64,000 nt of DNA from Streptomyces sp. NA02950 (GTDB taxonomy: Bacteria > Actinomycetota > Actinomycetes > Streptomycetales > Streptomycetaceae): NCBI RefSeq assembly GCF_013364155.1, contig NZ_CP054916.1, positions 7,346,001 through 7,410,000 of the forward strand, in the 5' to 3' direction. This document shows positions 46,380 through 54,091 of the stretch, piece by piece. Under the pieces are notes generated by a model. It saw only the letters and a program-made list of their open reading frames with translations, was not told where the DNA came from and did not search any database. Made by a program: the position numbers and the translations under genes. How positions within the stretch are numbered: position 1 is the first letter of the stretch; each line of letters starts with the position of its first letter.

Positions 46380-47231
46380 GTGCCGCGGCGCATCGACGCC
46401 CACCACCATCTGTGGGACCTGACCCGGCGGGAGCAGCCGTGGATGGACGGCCCCTGGGCCGACCCCATCCGCCGCACCTTCACCCCGCGCGACCTCGCAC
46501 CGCATCTCGACGCCCACGGGATCGGCGCCACCGTCCTCGTCCAGTCCAGCTCCTCCCTGGAGGAGACGCGGGAACTCCTCGCCCTGGCCGAGGGCTCGGG
46601 CCGGATCGCGGGCGTCGTCGGCTGGGCCGATCTCACCGACCCCCGGCTGCGCGAGGTGCTCGCCTCGCTGGCCGCCGGGCCCGGCGGCCGGCGGCTGGTG
46701 GGCCTGCGCCACCAGGTGCAGGACGAGCCCGACGCCCACTGGCTGGCCCGCCGGGACGTACGCCGCGGGCTCGCGGCCGTGGCCGCCGCGGGCCTGGTCT
46801 ACGACCTGCTGGTCACCCCGCGCGAACTCCCCTCGGCCATCGACGCCGTACGCGAGCTGCCCGAGCTCCGCTTCGTCCTGGACCATGCCGCGAAACCGCC
46901 CGTCGCCGCCGGTGAACGCGAACCCTGGGGCCGGCGGCTGGCCGCGCTCGCCACCCTGCCCAACGTGGTCTGCAAACTCTCCGGCCTGGTCACCGAGGCG
47001 TCCTGGGACAGCTGGCGGTCCGAGCAGATCCTGCCCTACGCCTGGTATGTCCTGGACGCGTTCGGGCCCGGCCGGGTGCTGTTCGGCTCCGACTGGCCGG
47101 TGTGCACCCTGGCCGCCCCGTACGACGAGGTGGTGGCGCTGGCGGAGCGGGCCGCGCTGCGGCTGACGGAGGACGAGCGCGGCGCGCTCTTCGGCGGCAC
47201 CGCGGCCGAGGTGTACGGGCTGGCGGGCTGA
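46380..47231 (+). CDS. Amidohydrolase, probable L-fuconolactonase
   Basis: A 283-residue TIM-barrel amidohydrolase of the COG3618 type. GTG 46380 has AAGGAG seven bases upstream. Metal-site motifs are RIDAHHHLWDL, LRHQVQDEPD, FVLDHAAKPP and FGSDWPVCTL (Asp). Characterised relatives hydrolyse L-fuconolactone or related sugar lactones. It completes the set fucose, fuconolactone, fuconate, 2-keto-3-deoxyfuconate, diketo acid. It converges with the regulator gene 31 bp away. Confidence 0.88.
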   Translation: MPRRIDAHHHLWDLTRREQPWMDGPWADPIRRTFTPRDLAPHLDAHGIGATVLVQSSSSLEETRELLALAEGSGRIAGVVGWADLTDPRLREVLASLAAGPGGRRLVGLRHQVQDEPDAHWLARRDVRRGLAAVAAAGLVYDLLVTPRELPSAIDAVRELPELRFVLDHAAKPPVAAGEREPWGRRLAALATLPNVVCKLSGLVTEASWDSWRSEQILPYAWYVLDAFGPGRVLFGSDWPVCTLAAPYDEVVALAERAALRLTEDERGALFGGTAAEVYGLAG

Positions 47232-47262
47232 CCCGCAAGCGCCCTCACCGCCGCGAGCGCCC

Positions 47263-47934
47263 TCACAGCGTGGAGCGCAGCCACTGTTCGACGCTCGCGA
47301 TGTGCACCGTCGCCCAGGAGCGGGCCGCCTCCGCGTCCCGGTCGCGCAGCGCGGCCAGGATCGCCCGGTGCTCGTGCAGGGTGCGGCTCACCGCGTCCTC
47401 CTGGGTCAGTCCGCGCCACACCCGCGCCCGGGTGGTGGGGCCGGAGAGCCCGTCGAGCAGCGAACAGAGGACCGAGTTGCCCGACGCCTGGACGATGCCG
47501 CGGTGGAACTCCAGATCGCAGGCCACCAGCTCCTCCACCGACGGCTCCTGCCCCAGCGCGTCCAGCTGGGCACTGAGCGCGTCCAGTTCGGCGTCGCTGA
47601 TCCGGGTGCAGGCCAGCGCGGTGGCGGCGGGCTCCAGCATGCGCCGCACCGCGAGGAACTCCAGCACCGTGTCGTCCCGGTGGAAGTCGACGACGAAGCT
47701 CAGCGCCTCCAGCAGCAACTGGGGGTCCAGGCTGGTGACATAGGTGCCGTCGCCCTGCCGTACATCGAGGATCCGGATCAGCGACAGCGCCCGCACCGCC
47801 TCGCGCAGCGAGTTGCGGGACAGCCCGAGGTCGGCGGCGAGTTCGCTCTCCTTGGGGAGCCGGTCACCCGGGCGCAGCGCACCCGAGACGATCATGCCCT
47901 TGATTTTCTCGATCGCCTCGTCGGTGACCGCCAT
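47263..47934 (-). CDS. FadR/GntR-family regulator of the L-fucose operon
   Basis: A 223-residue FadR-subfamily regulator from ATG 47934, with GGGGAGG six bases upstream. The N-terminal winged helix is KIKGMIVSGALRPGDRLPKESELAADLG with LSRNSLREAVRAL and the RQGDGTYV wing. The C-terminal FCD domain has Asp and three His in order (DLEFHRGIVQASGN, EHRAILAALRDRD, VHIASVEQWL) for a metal ion that binds carboxylate effectors. It is convergent with the catabolic operon. Matching CATCCGAT elements upstream of this gene and of the operon point to autoregulated repression relieved by a pathway acid. The effector is inferred. Confidence 0.88.
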   Translation of the reverse strand: MAVTDEAIEKIKGMIVSGALRPGDRLPKESELAADLGLSRNSLREAVRALSLIRILDVRQGDGTYVTSLDPQLLLEALSFVVDFHRDDTVLEFLAVRRMLEPAATALACTRISDAELDALSAQLDALGQEPSVEELVACDLEFHRGIVQASGNSVLCSLLDGLSGPTTRARVWRGLTQEDAVSRTLHEHRAILAALRDRDAEAARSWATVHIASVEQWLRSTL

Positions 47935-47955
47935 GGTGGACCTCCCCGGAAACAA

Positions 47956-47965
47956 ACATCCGATC
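47956..47965. promoter_or_regulatory. Half-operator upstream of the FadR-type regulator
   Basis: ACATCCGATC lies 21 bp before the regulator ATG. Read on the minus strand (AGATCGGATGTT) it matches 11 of 12 bases of AGATCCGATGTT at the fucose operon operator. An imperfect palindrome ATGGGTCCAT follows directly. Confidence 0.5.
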
Positions 47966-48074
47966 TATGGGTCCATTATGGCGTGACCGGCCCGGTGGCG
48001 TCTGCCGAGGACGCCACCGGGCCGCTGCCGGAGCCCGGTGGGGGCCCACCGGTGCGGGGCCGGGCTCAGCGGAC

Positions 48075-48545
48075 TCAGAAGGTGAACGGCCCCGGCGACT
48101 GCGCCGAGGTCGCTGTGCAGTCCACCGTGATGAAGCCGAAGACCACCAGCTTCAGGGACGTGGCCTCCAGGACGTCGCCCGCGGCGACCGTACCGGTCAG
48201 CGGGCCGGTGGACACATCGGAGCCGGTCGGGATGGCCGGGTTGGACGAGCCGGTGAAGGTGGTGGTCCCCGAGCCGTTCTTCGACAGCGTCAGGGTGGAC
48301 TGCACCGCCCCGGCGGGGACGTCGAGGGGTGCCTTGACCGCCGACGAGGACAGGGTGATGGTCGCGGAGGTGCCGTCCTGCGTGGCGACCAGCGTCGCCG
48401 ATCCGGAGCCGAAGCTCCCGCAGTCGGCCGTGATGGTGGCGGTCGTGGGGTCGACCGCGGAGGCCGTCGGTGCGAGGGCGAGTGCCCCGGTGGCCAGGGC
48501 CGCCGCTCCGAGTGCCGTACTGATCCCGAGCGTGATGCGTCTCAT
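48075..48545 (-). CDS. Small secreted protein of unknown function
   Basis: A 156-residue protein from ATG 48545, with GGAAGG eight bases upstream. A Sec signal peptide (MRRITLGISTALGAAALATG to APTASA) gives a mature form starting near VDPTTATITADCG. The mature part is Thr/Ser/Ala-rich beta-strand material with two cysteines (ADCGSFGSG and FITVDCTATS) that probably form a disulfide. Streptomyces genomes hold many such proteins, but I recognise no named family. Last gene before the glycerol operon. Confidence 0.8.
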   Translation of the reverse strand: MRRITLGISTALGAAALATGALALAPTASAVDPTTATITADCGSFGSGSATLVATQDGTSATITLSSSAVKAPLDVPAGAVQSTLTLSKNGSGTTTFTGSSNPAIPTGSDVSTGPLTGTVAAGDVLEATSLKLVVFGFITVDCTATSAQSPGPFTF

Positions 48546-48748
48546 GGGGGTGCCTTCCGCCGTGGGGGAGGTGCGCTGAAGTGGAACCCGTGCTGACTGC
48601 CCGTCACAAGAGGGCGCAGTCATTGATGCGCGTGCCACCGAAGAAGGCAAGAGCGATCCCGCTGATTTTTCGCCCCCCGGGCTCGAGGCCCCCCGGGGCG
48701 GCCAACCGCCGTGACCGGGCAGCGAGTGGGCGGCGGTGCATCCGGAAA

Positions 48749-48799
48749 GGCCGGACGGCCGGGCGGAAGGAGTGATCCTCCCGCCCGGCCGTCCCGGCC
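48749..48799 (-). terminator. Terminator of the glycerol operon
   Basis: GGCCGGACGGCCGGGCGG (48749-48766) pairs with CCGCCCGGCCGTCCCGGCC (48781-48799) with one bulge, a stem of about 18 bp. It lies 18 bp beyond the glpD stop. On the minus strand the stem is followed by TTTCC. Confidence 0.75.
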
Positions 48800-48817
48800 G
48801 GATGCGGCCCGCGGGGG

Positions 48818-50428
48818 TCAGGCGCGCTTGGCCAGCAGGTCCTCGACCCGGCCGCGGATGTCGTCCGAGGCCAGACCGCGGATGGTGAGGGTGGTGCGGC
48901 GACGCAGCACGTCGTCCGCCGTCTCGGCCCACTCCTGGTCGCGGGCGTAGACGACCTGCGCCCAGATCTCCGGGGCGTCCGGGTGGATCCGCTCGGCGAG
49001 CGCCGGGTCGGCGCCGGCCAGCCGCGCGATGTCGAAGGACAGCGAGCCGTAGTGGGTGGCCAGGTGGCGCGCGGTGTCGGCGGCCATCCGCGGGCCGGGG
49101 GTGCCGCCGTCCACCAGCAGCCGGTGCTCGACGGCGTGCGGGTTGGCGAGACCCGGCAGCGGCATGTGCTTGGGCAACTGCTTGACCGGCTCCATGTCGT
49201 CCGCGAGCGGCCGGCCGGGCAACTCGGCCAGCTTGGTCATCACCGTGCGGCCGATGTGACGGAAGGTCGTCCACTTGCCACCGGCTATGGACAGCATCCC
49301 GCCCTTGCCCTCGGTGACCACGGTCTCGCGCTTGGCCTTCGCGGTGTCGCCGGGGCCACCGGGCAGCACCCGGAGACCCGCGAAGGAGTAGGTGATCAGA
49401 TCACGGGAGAGCTGCTGGTCGCGGATGGAGAAGGCGGCCTCGTCCAGGATCTGGGTGATGTCGTTCTCGTTGACCGCGACATCGGCCGGGTCGCCCTCGA
49501 ACTCCTCGTCGGTGGTGCCGAGCAGCAGCATGTCCTCCCAGGGGAGGGCGAAGGTGATGCGGTACTTGTCGATCGGGGTGGCCAGCGCCGCGTTCCACGG
49601 CGAGGTGCGCTTGAGCACCAGGTGCGCACCCTTGGACAGCCGGATCGACGGGGCCGCGTTCGGGTCCTCCATCCGGCGCAGGTGGTCCACCCACGGGCCG
49701 GTGGCGTTGAGCACCAGACGGGCGTTGACACCGAACTCGGTGCCGTCGGTGCGGTCCTTGAGGTCCGCACCGGTGACCCGGCCGTCGGTGGTGCGCAGCC
49801 CGGTCACCTCGGCGTGGTTGAGCACGGTGGCACCGGACTCGGCCGCGGCCCGGACCGTCATCAGGGCCATCCGGCTGTCGTTCATCTGGCCGTCGCCGTA
49901 GACCGCGACCGCCTTGAGGCCCTCGGTGCGCAGCTCGGGGACGTCACGTGCGGCCTTCTCGGCGCTGAGGAGGTGGCCGACGCCGTCACGGAAGCCGGAC
50001 AGCGCGGAGTAGGCGAAGACACCCGCGCCCAGCTTGGCCGCGCCGTGCGGACCGCCCTTGTAGACCGGCAGGTAGAAGGTGAGCGGGTTGGCCAGGTGCG
50101 GAGCGACGGTCCGGGAGACCGCGCGCCGCTCGAAGTGGTTCTCGGCGACCAGCTTGACCGCGCCCGTCTGGAGGTAGCGCAGGCCGCCGTGGAGCAGCTT
50201 GGAGGAAGCGGAGGAGGTGGCGCCGGCGAAGTCGCCGGCGTCCACCATCGCCACCCGCAGCCCGGACTGCGCGGCGTGCCAGGCAGTGGTGATGCCCAGG
50301 ATGCCGCCGCCGATCACCAGGAGGTCATACGTTGCCTTGGACAGCTGTTCCCGGGTTTCGGCGCGGCCCGGGATCGAACCAGCAGCCGGGTGCGTTCCGA
50401 GGGAGGGAACGCTCTGCAGGGTGGTCAT
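48818..50428 (-). CDS. glpD: Glycerol-3-phosphate dehydrogenase (FAD, respiratory)
   Basis: A 536-residue flavoprotein oxidising glycerol 3-phosphate to dihydroxyacetone phosphate and passing electrons to quinone. ATG 50428 lies 4 bp after the glpK stop, with GAGGAG inside the end of glpK. The FAD motif is LLVIGGGILGITTAWHAAQSG, followed by SSKLLHGGLRYLQTGAVKLV (the substrate loop) and GLRVLPGGPGDT. The C-terminal cap domain ends DDIRGRVEDLLAKRA. Third gene of the operon, equivalent to gylB of S. coelicolor. Confidence 0.96.
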   Translation of the reverse strand: MTTLQSVPSLGTHPAAGSIPGRAETREQLSKATYDLLVIGGGILGITTAWHAAQSGLRVAMVDAGDFAGATSSASSKLLHGGLRYLQTGAVKLVAENHFERRAVSRTVAPHLANPLTFYLPVYKGGPHGAAKLGAGVFAYSALSGFRDGVGHLLSAEKAARDVPELRTEGLKAVAVYGDGQMNDSRMALMTVRAAAESGATVLNHAEVTGLRTTDGRVTGADLKDRTDGTEFGVNARLVLNATGPWVDHLRRMEDPNAAPSIRLSKGAHLVLKRTSPWNAALATPIDKYRITFALPWEDMLLLGTTDEEFEGDPADVAVNENDITQILDEAAFSIRDQQLSRDLITYSFAGLRVLPGGPGDTAKAKRETVVTEGKGGMLSIAGGKWTTFRHIGRTVMTKLAELPGRPLADDMEPVKQLPKHMPLPGLANPHAVEHRLLVDGGTPGPRMAADTARHLATHYGSLSFDIARLAGADPALAERIHPDAPEIWAQVVYARDQEWAETADDVLRRRTTLTIRGLASDDIRGRVEDLLAKRA

Positions 50429-50432
50429 GTGA

Positions 50433-51959
50433 TTACTCCTCGTTTTCGATCCAGCCCATGGTCCGCTGCACGGCCTTGAGCCAGTTCTTGTACTCGCGGT
50501 CCCGAACGTCCGCGTCCATACGGGGGGTCCATTCGGCCGCCCGGCGCCAGTTGGCGCGCAGGGCGTCGGTGTCCGGCCAGAAGCCGACGGCCAGGCCGGC
50601 GGCGTAGGCCGCACCGAGGCAGGTGGTCTCGGCGACCATCGGGCGCACCACGGGTGCGTCGAGGGCGTCCGAGAGGGTCTGCATCAGCAGGTTGTTGGAG
50701 GTCATTCCGCCGTCGACCTTGAGCGCGGTGAGCTCGACACCGGAGTCCTTGGTCATCGCGTCGACGATCTCGCGGGTCTGCCAGGCGGTCGCCTCGAGCA
50801 CCGCACGGGCGATGTGCGCCTTGGTGACATAGCGGGTCAGGCCCGCGATGACACCGCGGGCGTCGTCCTGCCAGTACGGGGCGAACAGACCCGAGAAGGC
50901 CGGCACGAAGTACGCGCCGCCGTTGTCGTCCACCGAGCTGGCGAGGGTCTCGATCTCGGCGGCGCTGTTGATCAGGCCCATCTGGTCGCGCATCCACTGC
51001 ACCAGCGAACCGGTGACGGCGATGGAGCCCTCTAGGGCGTAGACCGGCTTCTCGTTGCCGATCCGGTAGCCGACGGTGGTCAGCAGGCCGTTGTAGGAGT
51101 TGACCGGCTTGTCGGCGGTGTTCATCAGCAGGAAGGTGCCGGTGCCGTACGTGGACTTGGCCTCGCCCTCGGAGAAGCAGGTCTGGCCGAACAGGGCCGC
51201 CTGCTGGTCGCCGAGCGCGGAGGCCACGGGCACGCCCGCGAGGACGCCCTCGGCGGTCCGCCCGTACACCTCCGCGGAGGAGCGGATCTTCGGCAGCACC
51301 GCGGCCGGGACCTGCATCGAGGCCAGGATCTTCTCGTCCCAGTCCAGGGTCTGCAGGTTCATCAGCATCGTGCGGGAGGCGTTGGTGACGTCGGTGACGT
51401 GCACACCGCCGTTGACGCCGCCGGTGAGATTCCAGATGACCCAGGAGTCCATGGTGCCGAAGAGGATGTCGCCCGACTCGGCGCGCTCGCGCAGCCCCTC
51501 GACGTTGTCGAGCAGCCAGCGGACCTTCGGGCCCGCGAAGTAGGAGGCCAGCGGGAGGCCGGTCTCGCGGCGGAAGCGGTCCTGGCCGACGTTGCGGCCG
51601 AGCTCGCGACACAGGGCGTCGGTACGGGTGTCCTGCCAGACGAGCGCGTTGTGCACCGGCTCACCGGTGTTCTTGTCCCACAGCACGGTGGTCTCGCGCT
51701 GGTTGGTGATGCCGATCGCCTTGACGTCGGCGGCGGTGATCCCGGCCTTGGTGATGGCGCCGGTCACGACCTCGTTGACGTTCTCCCAGATCTCGGTCGC
51801 GTTGTGCTCGACCCATCCCGGCTTGGGGAAGATCTGCTCGTGCTCCTTCTGGTCGACGGCGACGATTCTGCCGTCCCGGTCGAAGACGATGCAGCGGCTG
51901 GAGGTGGTGCCCTGGTCGATCGCGGCGATGAACGGGCCGGTGCTGTGTGTGTCAGTCAT
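50433..51959 (-). CDS. glpK: Glycerol kinase
   Basis: A 508-residue FGGY kinase phosphorylating glycerol. The N-terminal ATP motif is [18 protein letters not shown], and the substrate segment is [29 protein letters not shown]. The FGGY signature regions are [11 protein letters not shown] and [26 protein letters not shown], with [18 protein letters not shown] near the end. Start ATG 51959, second gene after the facilitator. Equivalent to gylA. Confidence 0.97.
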   Translation of the reverse strand: MTDTHSTGPFIAAIDQGTTSSRCIVFDRDGRIVAVDQKEHEQIFPKPGWVEHNATEIWENVNEVVTGAITKAGITAADVKAIGITNQRETTVLWDKNTGEPVHNALVWQDTRTDALCRELGRNVGQDRFRRETGLPLASYFAGPKVRWLLDNVEGLRERAESGDILFGTMDSWVIWNLTGGVNGGVHVTDVTNASRTMLMNLQTLDWDEKILASMQVPAAVLPKIRSSAEVYGRTAEGVLAGVPVASALGDQQAALFGQTCFSEGEAKSTYGTGTFLLMNTADKPVNSYNGLLTTVGYRIGNEKPVYALEGSIAVTGSLVQWMRDQMGLINSAAEIETLASSVDDNGGAYFVPAFSGLFAPYWQDDARGVIAGLTRYVTKAHIARAVLEATAWQTREIVDAMTKDSGVELTALKVDGGMTSNNLLMQTLSDALDAPVVRPMVAETTCLGAAYAAGLAVGFWPDTDALRANWRRAAEWTPRMDADVRDREYKNWLKAVQRTMGWIENEE

Positions 51960-52000
51960 GGTGTGAATGCTCTCCTGCGAAGTCGGTGTAGGGGGTCGGC

Positions 52001-52783
52001 TCAGGCAAACGCGATCTCGAAGAGACCGCCGGCGAGAGCGCCGCCGACGAGCGGGCCGACGACGGGGATCCAGGCGTAACCCCAGTCCGAGCCGCCCTTG
52101 TTGGGCAGCGGCAGAAGGGCGTGCACGATACGCGGGCCCAGGTCACGGGCCGGGTTGATGGCGTAGCCGGTCGGGCCGCCGAGCGAGAGGCCGATGCCGA
52201 CGACCGACAGGGCCACGATCAGCACTCCGGTGCCGGAGACGCCCAGGCCCTTGGTGAGGCCGGTGGTGAGGATCAGCAGGACCAGCACGGCGGTGCCGAT
52301 GATCTCGGTGATCAGGTTCTGCACCACGTTGCGGATCTCGGGGCCGGTGGAGAAGACGCCCAGCACCGGGCCGGCGGCCGGAGCCGCGGCCTTGTCGACC
52401 AGGCCTTCCTCGTCCTTGCGGGCCACGATCTCCGGGTCGGTGAGGTGGGCCTGGAACTGACCGTAGTAGGAGAGCCAGGCGAGCGTGGCGCCGATCATGG
52501 CGCCGAGCATCTGGCCCGCGAGGTAGACCGGAACGTCGCCCCACTCGCCGGTGGTGACGGCGATACCGACGGTCACGGCCGGGTTGAGGTGCGCCCCGGA
52601 GAGCGGAGCGGATATGTAGGCACCGATGAGCACGGCGAAGCCCCACCCGAAGGTGATGGCGACCCAGCCCGCGTTCAGAGCCTTGGAACGCTTGAGTACG
52701 ACGCCTGCGACCACACCGGCGCCGAGCAGGATGAGTGCGGCGGTACCGATGGTCTCGCCGATGAAGATGTCGGAGCTGGACAC
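52001..52783 (-). CDS. glpF: Glycerol facilitator (MIP/aquaglyceroporin)
   Basis: A 260-residue six-helix channel with both half-helix pore motifs: [15 protein letters not shown] and [14 protein letters not shown]. The Asp after the second NPA-Arg is typical of glycerol-conducting members. GTG 52783 has AAAGGAG six bases upstream. First gene of the glpFKD operon, with a 250-bp upstream region carrying GylR-type operator sequence. Lets glycerol enter by diffusion, trapped by GlpK. Confidence 0.95.
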   Translation of the reverse strand: MSSSDIFIGETIGTAALILLGAGVVAGVVLKRSKALNAGWVAITFGWGFAVLIGAYISAPLSGAHLNPAVTVGIAVTTGEWGDVPVYLAGQMLGAMIGATLAWLSYYGQFQAHLTDPEIVARKDEEGLVDKAAAPAAGPVLGVFSTGPEIRNVVQNLITEIIGTAVLVLLILTTGLTKGLGVSGTGVLIVALSVVGIGLSLGGPTGYAINPARDLGPRIVHALLPLPNKGGSDWGYAWIPVVGPLVGGALAGGLFEIAFA

Positions 52784-52894
52784 CCGCGACTCCTTTGTCC
52801 TTCGTCCAGGGGAAGGCGAACCCCCGGTTCCCCGGGGATCCGCGCCCTCATGGGAGGGCGTTGGTCGGCCCGCGGCGAGTCCACCATAGCGAAT

Positions 52895-52919
52895 ATTGTC
52901 GTCAGGTGTTCGACAATGC
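52895..52919. promoter_or_regulatory. GylR-type operator upstream of glpF
   Basis: GTGTTCGACAATGC (52906-52919) is identical to the sequence upstream of gylR. It also forms an inverted repeat, ATTGTCG (52895-52901) and CGACAAT (52911-52917), with a 9-bp spacer. It lies about 115 bp before the glpF start. Confidence 0.65.
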
Positions 52920-53033
52920 CGACCGATGAACGGCAGTTTTCTTCACGCTGAATGCCCCGTCAAGGGTCGTGTGGCGGAAAAATCTCGAGTATGTGAAACC
53001 GTTGTGAACCAGTGCGGACCTGGGCCGACGTGA

Positions 53034-53798
53034 TCAGAAGCGGCTGGCGCCGAGATCCCGGGAGACGGCGCGGGCGCAGTCCCGGACGGCCGCGACGAGC
53101 TCCGAGCGCAGTTCGCCGCCGTCGCACACCCGTTCCACCGCGCCGGTGATGCCCACCGCCCCCACCGGCAGCCGCCGGCGGTCGTGGATGGGGGCCGCGA
53201 CCGACGCGACGCCCTCCCAGGTCTCCTCCACGTCGGAGCCCCAGCCGCGGGCCCGGGTGAGCGCGAGAACGCCCTCGAACTCCTCGACCCCGGTCACCGT
53301 GCGCGGGGTGAACTCCTTGCGCTCGCCCTCGGCCACCTCGCTGTGCGCCACCGGGTCGTAGGCGGAGAGCACCTTGCCCAGGGCGGTGGAGTGCAGCGGG
53401 TGCATGGCGCCGACCTCCAGCACCTGGCGGCTGTCGTCCGGGCGGAAGACGTGGTGGACGATGAGCACGCCCTGCTGGTGCAGTACGCCCAGGTACACGC
53501 TCTCCCCGCTGGAGCGCGCGAGGTCGTCGGTCCACACCAGGGCGCGGGCGCGCAGCTCGTGGACGTCCAGATAGCTGTTGCCCAGGCGCAGCAGCTCCGC
53601 GCCGAGCTGATAGCGGCCCGACGCCTCGTCCTGCTCGACGAAGCCCTCCTGCTGCAAGGTGCGCAGGATGCCGTGGGCGGTGCCCTTGGCCAGCCCCAGG
53701 GTGGAGGCGATGTCGGACAGTCCGAGACGTCGCTCACCACCGGCGAGCAGGCGTAGCATCGCCGCAGCTCGCTCCAACGACTGGATGTTCCGAGCCAT
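53034..53798 (-). CDS. gylR: IclR-family repressor of the glycerol operon
   Basis: A 254-residue IclR protein from ATG 53798, with GGGAGG six bases upstream. The N-terminal winged helix (NIQSLERAAAMLRLLAGGERRLGLSDIASTLGLAKGTAHGILRTLQQEG) is followed by an effector domain with HQQGVLIVHHVF, GAMHPLHSTALGKVLSAYDP and AVGITGAVERV. In S. coelicolor GylR represses gylCABX and itself and responds to glycerol or glycerol 3-phosphate. Gene order gylR-glpF-glpK-glpD is the same here, and identical operator sequence stands before gylR and glpF. Confidence 0.93.
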   Translation of the reverse strand: MARNIQSLERAAAMLRLLAGGERRLGLSDIASTLGLAKGTAHGILRTLQQEGFVEQDEASGRYQLGAELLRLGNSYLDVHELRARALVWTDDLARSSGESVYLGVLHQQGVLIVHHVFRPDDSRQVLEVGAMHPLHSTALGKVLSAYDPVAHSEVAEGERKEFTPRTVTGVEEFEGVLALTRARGWGSDVEETWEGVASVAAPIHDRRRLPVGAVGITGAVERVCDGGELRSELVAAVRDCARAVSRDLGASRF

Positions 53799-53814
53799 CG
53801 CCAACCTCCCGACC

Positions 53815-53835
53815 GTGTTCGACAATGCTGAACAC
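53815..53835. promoter_or_regulatory. GylR operator at its own gene
   Basis: GTGTTC and GAACAC form a perfect 6-bp inverted repeat around GACAATGCT, 17 bp before the gylR ATG. The first 14 bases recur upstream of glpF. Confidence 0.7.
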
Positions 53836-54032
53836 TATCGGTCCATGTCGACGTTGCGGTACATGAGGGACGGCGAAAACGATCAACCTCCGTCACAGCC
53901 TGCGTCACGGCCTCCGTCCGGGCATCCGCCGTGACCCTCGTCACGGCCTCCGCCACGGCCGATCACGGGGTCCCGTCCCGGCAGGTGGAACGGACGTCGG
54001 CGTTCGGCGCCCGGCGGCTACCCTGGCCTGGT

Positions 54033-54055
54033 GCGTCCCCCTCGGCAGGGGGCGC
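54033..54055 (+). other. Hairpin in the metH leader
   Basis: GCG-T-CCCCCT and AGGGGG-CGC fold around CGGC with one bulged T. It lies 37 bp before the metH start and just downstream of a TACCCT box at 54019-54024 that could be the -10 element. It does not match a B12 or SAM riboswitch that I can recognise. Confidence 0.35.
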
Positions 54056-54091
54056 AAAGCCGACAGCCGTCGCACCCCAGGGAGCACATCC

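Noticed and set aside
53836..54091. Cobalamin or SAM riboswitch before metH
   Set aside because: No B12 box or SAM-type core could be identified, and the likely leader is too short.
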